Of a DNA stretch of 64,000 bases, positions 27,545-34,230 are shown one piece after another. The notes beneath the pieces are model-generated. The model saw nothing but the letters and a program-made list of their open reading frames with translations. It had not been told where the DNA came from and searched no databases. The position numbers and the translations under genes are program-made. Position 1 is the stretch's first letter, and each line of letters starts with the position of its first letter. The DNA is from Treponema parvum (GTDB lineage: Bacteria; Spirochaetota; Spirochaetia; Treponematales; Treponemataceae), in assembly GCF_017893965.1 (NCBI RefSeq), contig NZ_CP054142.1, forward strand, positions 806,001 to 870,000, read 5' to 3'.

Positions 27545-27573
27545 AATATAGTTAAAAAACCGGAATATGAAAA
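27545..27573 (-). promoter_or_regulatory. Promoter abutting mnmA start
   Basis: Minus strand TTTTCA (27568-27573), 17 bases, TATATT (27545-27550), 7 bases to the ATG at 27537. Leaderless candidate without a Shine-Dalgarno. Confidence 0.45.
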
Positions 27574-27617
27574 GCCGGTTTCGACGGGTTCGACGGGGAT
27601 ATGCAAAACGGTAAAAC

Positions 27618-27646
27618 TTGACAAAATACCGTAAACAATGCAAAAT
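27618..27646 (+). promoter_or_regulatory. Promoter of the HTH-EIIA gene
   Basis: TTGACA (27618-27623), 17 bases, CAAAAT (27641-27646). It gives a leader of about 40 bases with GGAG before the GTG start. Confidence 0.5.
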
Positions 27647-27689
27647 AATACACTATAAATAATAAGTTTCAAAATGACCGGAGTTCGGA

Positions 27690-28334
27690 GTGGAAGACGA
27701 CATACTTACCATTGAAGAAGTTGCAAAATACCTACGCGTGTCTGAGCGTACTGTTTACGATTGGGCGCAAAAAGGCGAAATTCCCGCCGGAAAGATCGGG
27801 ACGGTTTGGCGTTTTAAAAAATCGGAAATAGAAAATTGGGTAAACGCTCATCTGTCGTCAAGTTCAAGATTTTCGATGCCCGTTGCGGCGGTACAAGTAA
27901 AAAACATATTATCGCCGGATCGTATAGTTTTCATTAAACATTCCGCAAAACACGATGCGCTTTTGGAACTTGCCGACGTTTTAGGCAGAGCTCCGCAGGT
28001 AAAAAATTCCGGGGAATTGGCGTCGGAAATCTTAAAGCGGGAAGAACTTATGTCTACGGCGATTGGCCGCGGCATTGCCATTCCGCACGTGCGTCTTTCG
28101 TCCGTTACCGACCTTGTGATGGCCGTGGGTATTTGTAAAAATCCCATAACGGATTTTCAGCCGCTTGACGAATTTCCCGTAAGCATTCTTATTATGATAG
28201 CGGCAGCTTATAATCAGCATTCGTATTATCTTCAGACTTTGTCCTTTTTCAGCTCCAAATTAAAGGATAAGGAATTGCGCGGCGCTCTTATGAACGCTTC
28301 GTCTGCGGAAGAAGTGTACAAGCTTTTGAATTAG
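27690..28334 (+). CDS. HTH (excisionase-type) - PTS EIIA fusion regulator
   Basis: 214 residues starting at GTG with GGAG six bases before it. Residues 1-55 are a MerR/excisionase-like winged helix-turn-helix (LTIEEVAKYLRVSERTVYDWAQKGEIPAGKIGTVWRF). Residues about 70-214 are a PTS EIIA domain of the fructose/nitrogen type, with the phosphorylatable His133 in GRGIAIPHVRL. Inference: a transcription factor whose activity follows the phosphorylation state of HPr or EI. Treponemes encode PtsN-like proteins of this type although sugar PTS permeases are often lacking. The gene stands alone between convergent and divergent neighbours. Confidence 0.85.
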   Translation: MEDDILTIEEVAKYLRVSERTVYDWAQKGEIPAGKIGTVWRFKKSEIENWVNAHLSSSSRFSMPVAAVQVKNILSPDRIVFIKHSAKHDALLELADVLGRAPQVKNSGELASEILKREELMSTAIGRGIAIPHVRLSSVTDLVMAVGICKNPITDFQPLDEFPVSILIMIAAAYNQHSYYLQTLSFFSSKLKDKELRGALMNASSAEEVYKLLN

Positions 28335-28359
28335 AACTTAAGGACGTTTTTAGCTCGAC

Positions 28360-28395
28360 TCGGAAAGACGATGTCTCAAGAGTTCCGGCTTTTTT
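28360..28395 (+). terminator. Probable intrinsic terminator
   Basis: CGGAA (28361) pairs with TTCCG (28383) with an inner GAC/GTC pairing, followed by CTTTTTT. Lies 26 bases after the HTH-EIIA stop and before the convergent gene end. Confidence 0.5.
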
Positions 28396-28400
28396 CATTT

Positions 28401-29621
28401 TTAAGGGAATTCCACCGCTATCCATTTGTTTTTGTCGCTCATATCTTTTGCTATCTTTCCTATGTCTACATGGGCGGTAGTTTCCGCAATCAAAAAATCC
28501 GTTTGGCCGACTTTGATCTTTGCTCCGTCTCCGGTAATATTGAGCCCCGCGACGGCATGGCTGTATTCCCTTGAAATAAAAAGGGCGGAATTTACTCCTA
28601 TGTGCTTCATCAAAACGCATAAAAGCAAAGAGCGGCTGTCGCAGTCGGAGCCTGCGCCGCTCAATGCGGAAATAAGATCGGTAAAATCCGAAGTTTTATG
28701 ATTTCGCTCATATGTAAAATCCTGCAGCCAACTGAGCAGAGTTTGCGCATAAACACGTTCCGGTGAATTTATGTCCGCTTTTATCGCGTCTGAAAATATT
28801 TCTTTGTAAATATCCGCCGAAACTGCCGAAAGTCTTGAAAAACTGTCCCTGAAAACAAATCTGTAATATCTTTGCCATGCTTCTTTCCATAGATTGTGCC
28901 TTGCGTATAGGGTAAGAACCGCATATTCTCTTTCAACGACGAATTTCGCCGCTTCGGCATCCTGTTCGTCCACTCTTGTCGCTATAGTTTTTCCGCCTAT
29001 ATTTAAAGTCAATTCTTTTTTCTTACCGTAAGGAAAGGCGAATGTTTCAATGAGTCCTTGGTTTAAAAATCCCGCCCTGCTCGGAACAAAAGAGTCTATG
29101 GTCGAAATTATTAGCCCGGAGCATTGAGCGTTTCTTTGTAAAGGAGCATAACACAGAAGGCAGGCGACGGCATTTCCTTTTCCGACGGGAATGCACGCAG
29201 CCCAGCCTTTGTGCTGTGTTTTATCCGGCATGGCAAACGAAAAATCCGCAAGAGCGCAATCGCTTCCGTTCCATTTTACTTCCGATATTTCATTTTCGGA
29301 TTTAAGCCGATCCAGCGCGTCTCGCAGCACGGAAACCGAAGTCTTTGCCGCATCGGCTTCATATATTTTTATTGCAAAGTAAACGGGGAGCAAAGAATGC
29401 GTAAAAAAGATGGAACTTTCGTCTTCAGCCTGATCTTCGATTCTATATGCTTCAGGCAGATCAAGGTAATATCCGTATTTTTCAGAGTAAAAAAAATCCG
29501 CCTGAGCCTTGTGCGGGAAAAATAGAAGTGCGACAAAAAAAGCGGCGTGTAAGATAAAAGGACGGCCTGTGTTTTTTATTTTGCGGTGTTCGGATCTTGA
29601 GGGTATCGTCAGGGTTGTCAT
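28401..29621 (-). CDS. Secreted transglutaminase-like protein
   Basis: 406 residues. A signal peptide (about residues 22-41, AAFFVALLFFPHKAQA) precedes an N-terminal beta-rich part. The C-terminal part carries the transglutaminase-like (papain fold) pattern: Cys in GSDCDSRSLLLCVLMKHIGVNSALF, then His in SREYSHAVAGL and a downstream Asp in TAHVDIG, the expected Cys-His-Asp triad. Known: bacterial members are mostly proteases or cell-envelope enzymes, few are characterised. The strong ribosome site AGGAGG nine bases before the ATG lies within the promoter spacer of the divergent pseudouridine synthase. Confidence 0.7.
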   Translation of the reverse strand: MTTLTIPSRSEHRKIKNTGRPFILHAAFFVALLFFPHKAQADFFYSEKYGYYLDLPEAYRIEDQAEDESSIFFTHSLLPVYFAIKIYEADAAKTSVSVLRDALDRLKSENEISEVKWNGSDCALADFSFAMPDKTQHKGWAACIPVGKGNAVACLLCYAPLQRNAQCSGLIISTIDSFVPSRAGFLNQGLIETFAFPYGKKKELTLNIGGKTIATRVDEQDAEAAKFVVEREYAVLTLYARHNLWKEAWQRYYRFVFRDSFSRLSAVSADIYKEIFSDAIKADINSPERVYAQTLLSWLQDFTYERNHKTSDFTDLISALSGAGSDCDSRSLLLCVLMKHIGVNSALFISREYSHAVAGLNITGDGAKIKVGQTDFLIAETTAHVDIGKIAKDMSDKNKWIAVEFP

Positions 29622-29643
29622 TTTTTTTTGCCTCCTGTATATT
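29615..29643 (+). promoter_or_regulatory. Promoter abutting the pseudouridine synthase start
   Basis: TTGTCA (29615-29620), 17 bases, TATATT (29638-29643, preceded by TG), then 7 bases to the ATG at 29651. Leaderless candidate. Confidence 0.6.
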
Positions 29644-29650
29644 TTTTCGG

Positions 29651-30358
29651 ATGAATTTTGTTCCGATCCTATATGAAAATGAAGATATTATGGTCATTGA
29701 AAAGCCTTCCGGCATGAGCTGTCAAGGCGGGCATAAGATTTTTCATCCGCTGGATGAAGAACTTTCAAAACAGGTAGGTTATAAAGTTTATCTTGTGCAT
29801 CGCCTTGATCGGGATACGGCGGGACTTATGGTCGTAGCAAAGTCCAGTGCCGCCGCCGGCCGTTGGATAAAGCTTATAGGCGGAAAACAGGTGCAAAAAG
29901 AATATAAAGCGGTCTGCATAGGAACGCCCTCCGGCGGGATATCGGGAACTATAACGGAGCCCGTAAGCAAGGGCGGAATTGAAAAACCTGCCGTAACAGG
30001 CTATCGCGTGGAAAAAATTTTTACTTTTCAGGATTCGGACAAGGCCTTTGCCGAAGGTCGGCGCGATTTTAACACGGAAATATCGCTTTTGCATTTGAAA
30101 CTCGGGACGGGACGCATGCACCAGATCAGGATTCATTTGGCAAAGATCGGCTGCCCGATTGTAGGTGACGACAAATACGGCGATTTCAAGCTTAATAAGT
30201 ATCTTAAAAAAACGGCAGGCGTACGCCGTCTGATGCTTGCCTGCGTTCATCTTACCTTGCCGATCGCAGGAAAACAAAAGAAATTTGAAATACCTGAGCC
30301 GCTCTATTTTAGCGATTTTTTAAAGACGTGCTCGCCAAGATCAGGCTCTACCGATTGA
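29651..30358 (+). CDS. RluA-family pseudouridine synthase
   Basis: 235 residues. The catalytic Asp53 sits in VHRLDRDTAGLMV; LYENEDIMVIEKPSGM at the N-terminus and GRMHQIRIHLAKIGCPIVGDDKYG near the C-terminus are family hallmarks. No S4 domain precedes the catalytic part, so it resembles the short RluA/TruC/RsuA-like branch acting on rRNA or tRNA uridines; which site cannot be told. I use the ATG at 29651 because the longer frame starts inside the promoter. Confidence 0.88.
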   Translation: MNFVPILYENEDIMVIEKPSGMSCQGGHKIFHPLDEELSKQVGYKVYLVHRLDRDTAGLMVVAKSSAAAGRWIKLIGGKQVQKEYKAVCIGTPSGGISGTITEPVSKGGIEKPAVTGYRVEKIFTFQDSDKAFAEGRRDFNTEISLLHLKLGTGRMHQIRIHLAKIGCPIVGDDKYGDFKLNKYLKKTAGVRRLMLACVHLTLPIAGKQKKFEIPEPLYFSDFLKTCSPRSGSTD

Positions 30359-30466
30359 TCGATCGATCAATCGACGGAACGCCTTCTCTGTAACGCCTTC
30401 CCGCCTTATAGCAACATCGGCTTTAAATGCCCTGCGGGAAAAAGGCGGAAGAATCAAGAAAACCTT

Positions 30467-30748
30467 CTAAGCTAAGCAAGCGACCTTTACATTTTCAGGT
30501 TCGTGCTGAGAAGCTAAAAATAAAGTAAGTTTCATTTGCATCGCCATCCAGCTTTCAGGCGTGGTAGCCGTCGCTTTAGCGATTCTAATTGCCATTTCCG
30601 GACTTAAAGCGGATTTTCCGTTTACAAATTCAGAGAGAGTTTTTCTTGTAACGCCAAGCATCTTGGCAGCGTCCGTAACGTTTATTCCGAGCGGTTCAAG
30701 AACATCTTTTAAGAATACTTCTCCCGGATGAGTAGGTTTTCTAATCAT
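30467..30748 (-). CDS. higA: HigA-family antitoxin
   Basis: 93 residues, XRE-type helix-turn-helix. MIRKPTHPGEVFLKDVLEPLGINVTDAAKMLGVTRKTLSEFVNGKSALSPEMAIRIAKATATTPESWMAMQ is the classic HigA addiction-module antitoxin. Normally the toxin HigB is encoded directly upstream and overlaps or nearly touches it. Here only the last part of a higB gene remains in that place, so the antitoxin seems to be an orphan. It may still repress its own promoter or counter a related toxin elsewhere. Confidence 0.9.
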   Translation of the reverse strand: MIRKPTHPGEVFLKDVLEPLGINVTDAAKMLGVTRKTLSEFVNGKSALSPEMAIRIAKATATTPESWMAMQMKLTLFLASQHEPENVKVACLA

Positions 30749-30757
30749 AATATCCTC

Positions 30758-30874
30758 TTAATGATAATCCAGATAATCGACAAGAATCGCATCTTGTCCT
30801 TCAAAATAAAAAGTAACGCGCCAGTTTCCACTTACTGTTACAGACCACATTTCTTTTTCTCGCCGTTTTAGGCG
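30758..30874 (-). pseudogene. higB: higB toxin, C-terminal remnant
   Basis: Translating the minus strand upstream of higA gives ...RLKRREKEMWSVTV and SGNWRVTFYFEGQDAILVDY ending in LDYH and a stop 9 bases before the higA start. This is the HigB/RelE-type C-terminus (WSxxVSGNWRxxFxF, DYxDYH). The first 50-55 residues, with the start codon and ribosome site, are missing: the sequence before it (30875-30960) is GC-rich and unrelated. The toxin is therefore broken by deletion or replacement. Confidence 0.75.
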
Positions 30875-30962
30875 CACGCACAGCAAGGGCAGCACGTCGG
30901 CACTCCTGCCTCCGCACGAAACGTGCCGGACAGAACGTGCGGCGGTTTTATGCTTACGGCGA

Positions 30963-31475
30963 TTAGTTTCTTGCCGCTTTAATTTCTTCTACGGTGGGCG
31001 AACTTACCCGGGTAAGGATTGTTACTTCAGTACCGCTGCCGTCGCTTATGGTCGCTGTCGCGGTGTTTCCGCTTATAATAAAGGATACCGATACCCCCTC
31101 TATTGTCAGAATACCGTTCGCAAAAGTGTATGGGAGATTCCATGTGTTAAATTCACCCGTACCTTTAAAAAGACCGCTGTTTGCAGGATCACCTGTTATC
31201 TCCATTTCGCATGCGATATATACTTTGCCTTCCGAAAAGCAAAGGTACGGCTGTAACGTAGTGCCGGCACTCACCGTTTCCGGGTATGTTTCCAGAGGGT
31301 CGCTGTTTCTTTTTATGGAAACTAATTTCCATACGCCTTCGATGTTCCCGTCCCCCGAACCGCCGTCCGAGCAGCCGGTAAACAACAGCACGACGGCAAA
31401 TATTGCTGCTACGGCGAGCACAGCCGTTCCCTTGAGTACAAAGGTATGTACCTTGATTTTGTTTGGATTAATCAT
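30963..31475 (-). CDS. Lipoprotein with lipocalin-like repeats
   Basis: 170 residues. Signal peptide with lipobox LLFTGC (Cys near residue 35) followed by a Gly/Ser-rich linker (SDGGSGDGN) and then GVWKLVSIKRNSDPLETYPE, a beginning often seen in lipocalin-like bacterial lipoproteins; the rest is beta-rich with many Thr. The ribosome site GGAGGA precedes the ATG. Function unknown, probably exposed in the periplasm or at the surface. Confidence 0.75.
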   Translation of the reverse strand: MINPNKIKVHTFVLKGTAVLAVAAIFAVVLLFTGCSDGGSGDGNIEGVWKLVSIKRNSDPLETYPETVSAGTTLQPYLCFSEGKVYIACEMEITGDPANSGLFKGTGEFNTWNLPYTFANGILTIEGVSVSFIISGNTATATISDGSGTEVTILTRVSSPTVEEIKAARN

Positions 31476-31974
31476 AATTCCTCCAAAATAAATGTATTTT
31501 CAAAAGGTTTATCCTTTGAATTCCTGTTTTTTGGGGAAAAACGTTTTGGACTGAGTTTTTCCGAATGACGTTTTTCTCTGGGCGATACAGGATCTGCCTG
31601 AGAGATAAAAAAACGCATAAGGGCATGGCGGCGCGTTTCTGCGTAATGTGTTTTGAGAAAAAATCGTGTTTAAATGTATACGGGAGAACTTGGGAACCGT
31701 TTGCGACCGGCCGGTTTTCAAACAGTCGCTTGTCGCTTGTCGCTTGTCGCTTGTCGCTTGTCGCTTGTCGCTTGTCGCTTGTCGCTTGTCGCTTGTCGCT
31801 TGTCGCTTGTCGCTTGTCGCTTGTCGCTTGTCGCTTGTCGCTTGTCGCTTGTCGCTTGTCGCTTGTCGCGAAAATTGTGTTGAGCGCGATGCTGCGTGTC
31901 AAGCGCTTTGCCGTGTTTTTGTACGTTTTTTTGTGAGAAAGTGTACTGCTTTTATCGGTGCATTTCTCTGTCAT
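31468..31974 (-). CDS. Doubtful ORF with seven ATSDKRQ repeats
   Basis: 168 codons running through the 7-bp minisatellite, which encodes seven copies of ATSDKRQ whatever the frame. For it: a promoter-like box (TTGAAA-17-TATCCT, 31985-32013) ends 10 bases before its ATG, and its stop overlaps the start of the lipoprotein (TTATGATTAA), as in coupled genes. Against it: a 7-bp repeat without stop codons yields open frames by itself, the flanking residues are basic and low in similarity to anything I know, and no ribosome site is visible. Confidence 0.2.
   Translation of the reverse strand: MTEKCTDKSSTLSHKKTYKNTAKRLTRSIALNTIFATSDKRQATSDKRQATSDKRQATSDKRQATSDKRQATSDKRQATSDKRLFENRPVANGSQVLPYTFKHDFFSKHITQKRAAMPLCVFLSLRQILYRPEKNVIRKNSVQNVFPQKTGIQRINLLKIHLFWRNYD
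31725..31869. repeat. Heptanucleotide minisatellite (GTCGCTT)20.7
   Basis: GTCGCTT is repeated without a single mismatch over 145 bases. It lies in the 700-base gap between the lipoprotein and rimP. Perfect identity suggests recent slippage expansion, so the copy number likely differs between strains. Confidence 0.97.
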
Positions 31975-31984
31975 TACTGTGATT

Positions 31985-32013
31985 AGGATATACCATTTTC
32001 CCGCAGATTTCAA
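31985..32013 (-). promoter_or_regulatory. Promoter-like element, copy 1 of a repeated sequence
   Basis: On the minus strand TTGAAA, 17 bases, TATCCT. The first 18 bases (TTGAAATCTGCGGGAAAA) are identical to those of the element at 52462-52490 on the plus strand. Confidence 0.45.
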
Positions 32014-32105
32014 TCTTTGACGAAATTTTTTTTCCGTGCAAGGCAATAAAACTTTATCAAAACCTTTCGTAAAATCGCACAGAAATCGTGGGAATCGTGT
32101 AAAAT

Positions 32106-32134
32106 TTGACTTTTATTTTCAAATCTTTTATACT
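32106..32134 (+). promoter_or_regulatory. Promoter of the rimP-nusA-infB operon
   Basis: TTGACT (32106-32111), 17 bases, TATACT (32129-32134). It would give a leader of about 68 bases before rimP. Confidence 0.7.
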
Positions 32135-32208
32135 GCTAATCGTACATTTTGATAGTCTTTTAAATTGGACTCGTGCAAACGGGTCTTTTTTTATGTTCAG
32201 GTGAAAAA

Positions 32209-32685
32209 GTGGAATACAAGGCGTTAAATACTATTCCTTATTATTCGGACTGCGCTCCCTTGGTAAACGGACTCGGCTATGAGCTTGTAGAGCTTAAGGT
32301 TACTCCACAAAGAGGATCGGTTCACATAGTCGCGGTAATCGCCGCAAAGGATCCTCAGTACGACATAGGAGTAAACGACTGCTCAAAAGTACATCATGTG
32401 CTTTTGCCGAGGCTTGAAGCGCTTTTGGGAACCGACAACACTTACATGGAACTTACGTCACCCGGCATGGAACGCAATATTCGTAACGCCGCCGAATTTG
32501 CCATTTTCAAAGGAAGACAGGTTCGTGTCTGGGACAAGACCATTTCCGATTGGGTAGGCGGTAAGATCATAGGGTCGGACGAGCATTCGGTAACTTTGGA
32601 AACGGAACAGGAAGATTCAAAAAAAACATCGCAAAAGTCTGTTTTGTTTGAAGATATTGCGAAAGCTAAATTTATACACTTATAA
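32209..32685 (+). CDS. rimP: Ribosome maturation factor RimP
   Basis: 158 residues from GTG 32209 (AGGTG six bases before it). GYELVELKVTPQRGSVHIVAVI and YMELTSPGMERNIRNAAEFAIFKGRQVRVW are the RimP N- and C-domain signatures (SPGxxR loop). It assists assembly of the 30S subunit. First gene of the rimP-nusA-infB-rbfA-truB series, as in most bacteria. The in-frame ATG at 32173 has no ribosome site. Confidence 0.92.
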   Translation: MEYKALNTIPYYSDCAPLVNGLGYELVELKVTPQRGSVHIVAVIAAKDPQYDIGVNDCSKVHHVLLPRLEALLGTDNTYMELTSPGMERNIRNAAEFAIFKGRQVRVWDKTISDWVGGKIIGSDEHSVTLETEQEDSKKTSQKSVLFEDIAKAKFIHL

Positions 32686-32707
32686 AAATTTGTAAAGGGG
32701 GCTTTAT

Positions 32708-34177
32708 ATGGCATCCGAAATGGCGGAAGCGATCCGTCAGTTGACGCAGGAAAAAGGAATTTCCGAAGAATCTGTCAAATTAACCATTGAAAACATGCTT
32801 AAAGCGGCTTATAAACGCACGTACGGAACATCCGACAACGCCGTCGTCAAATTTGCGGACGACATGTCGGATGTCGCGATCTATTCACGAAAGACTATCG
32901 TAGACGGCGTTTACGATCCCGTCATGGAAATGGAACTTGAAGAAGCTTTAAAACTTAGTCCCGAATGTGAAGTGGGAGATGAAATCGATATCCTTGAAGA
33001 CCCTAAGAAATTTGACCGTTCCGCCGTCGCTACCGGAAAACAAACGGCGCACCAGGCTTTGAGCGAAAGCTTTAAGGATAATCTATACAATGAATATAAG
33101 ACAAAGATCGGCGAAATAATCATAGGTTATTATCAGAGGGAACACAACGGCAACATTTATGTTGATCTTGGCAAAGTCGAAGGAATTCTTCCCGCTAAAT
33201 ATCAGTCGCCGCGCGAAAAATATGAAAAAAACGACCGCATAAAAGCTCTCATAGTCGATCTCAAGAGAACCGCTACGGGCTTGCAGCTGGTGCTTTCAAG
33301 GAGCGATCCCGAATTTGTGCGTTCCATTGTCGAGCTTGAAGTTCCTGAAGTTTATGATAAGACTGTAGAAATATATAAGGTTGTACGCGATGCTGGCTAC
33401 CGCACGAAGATTGCGGTGTATTCAAACCGGGAAGACGTCGATCCTGTAGGTGCCTGCGTAGGCCTAAAAGGCGTTCGTATTCAGAACGTCATCCGCGAAC
33501 TCTACGGTGAAAAAATCGACATTTTAAAATACGATGCGGATCCTACCGTTTTTATTAAAAACGCTTTGTCTCCGGCGGAAGTCGACAGAGTTCTTATTTT
33601 GGACGAGGGGAAAAAACAAGCACTTGCGATCGTTCAGGACAGCCAGTTTTCGCTTGCGATCGGAAAGCAGGGGCAAAACGTCCGCCTTGCAAACAGGCTT
33701 TGCGATTGGAGCATAGACGTTAAAACTGTCGATCAGGCTGCCGAAATGGATCTGTCGGAAATCGAAACGCGCAAGGCTGCTCAGAATCTGTTCAGCGACG
33801 GAGTCGAAGAAGAATACGATGAGATAACGACTCTCGCCGAACTTCCCGGCATAGACGCCCGTACCGTTGAAATTCTTAATGCGGCGGGTATTGAAGATAT
33901 TGAAAAATTTATGAATGCAGTGGAAGACGGTTCCATAAAATCCGTAGAAGGACTCTCGGATGAAAGCGTTGCCGCCGTTAATAAAATCATAAATGATACC
34001 GTAGAATTCATAGATGAAGATGAGGCGTCTTTTGAAAGCGGCGCGCAGGAGCCCTCGGGTGAAGAAGAGGATGAAGAGGAATATTCATGCCCCGAATGCG
34101 GCGCTAAAATAACATTCGGCATGACAAAATGCCCTGCTTGCGGCGTTGAGATTGAATTTAAAGAGGATGCTGAATAA
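32708..34177 (+). CDS. nusA: Transcription elongation factor NusA with C-terminal zinc ribbon
   Basis: 489 residues. N-terminal RNA polymerase-binding domain (about 1-125), S1 domain (about 130-200, IGYYQREHNGNIYVDLGKVEGILPAKYQ), two KH domains (about 205-345, DPVGACVGLKGVRIQNV and LAIGKQGQNVRLANRL), a helix-hairpin-helix repeat (LAELPGIDARTVEILNAAGI) and an acidic linker. Odd: the protein ends with a four-Cys zinc ribbon, Cys461, Cys464, Cys475 and Cys478 (CPECG...CPACG), not part of standard NusA. It controls pausing, termination and antitermination. A GGGGG-like site precedes the ATG. Confidence 0.95.
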   Translation: MASEMAEAIRQLTQEKGISEESVKLTIENMLKAAYKRTYGTSDNAVVKFADDMSDVAIYSRKTIVDGVYDPVMEMELEEALKLSPECEVGDEIDILEDPKKFDRSAVATGKQTAHQALSESFKDNLYNEYKTKIGEIIIGYYQREHNGNIYVDLGKVEGILPAKYQSPREKYEKNDRIKALIVDLKRTATGLQLVLSRSDPEFVRSIVELEVPEVYDKTVEIYKVVRDAGYRTKIAVYSNREDVDPVGACVGLKGVRIQNVIRELYGEKIDILKYDADPTVFIKNALSPAEVDRVLILDEGKKQALAIVQDSQFSLAIGKQGQNVRLANRLCDWSIDVKTVDQAAEMDLSEIETRKAAQNLFSDGVEEEYDEITTLAELPGIDARTVEILNAAGIEDIEKFMNAVEDGSIKSVEGLSDESVAAVNKIINDTVEFIDEDEASFESGAQEPSGEEEDEEEYSCPECGAKITFGMTKCPACGVEIEFKEDAE

Positions 34178-34230
34178 AAAAAACTGCGTTGCGGTTTTAT
34201 GAAAGTTTATTTGCGAGGATAGATAGCTAT

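Noticed and set aside
31565-31986. Three plus-strand frames through the heptanucleotide repeat
   Set aside because: A 7-bp repeat without stops opens all three frames with the same heptapeptide; none has a ribosome site or a non-repetitive part that looks like protein.
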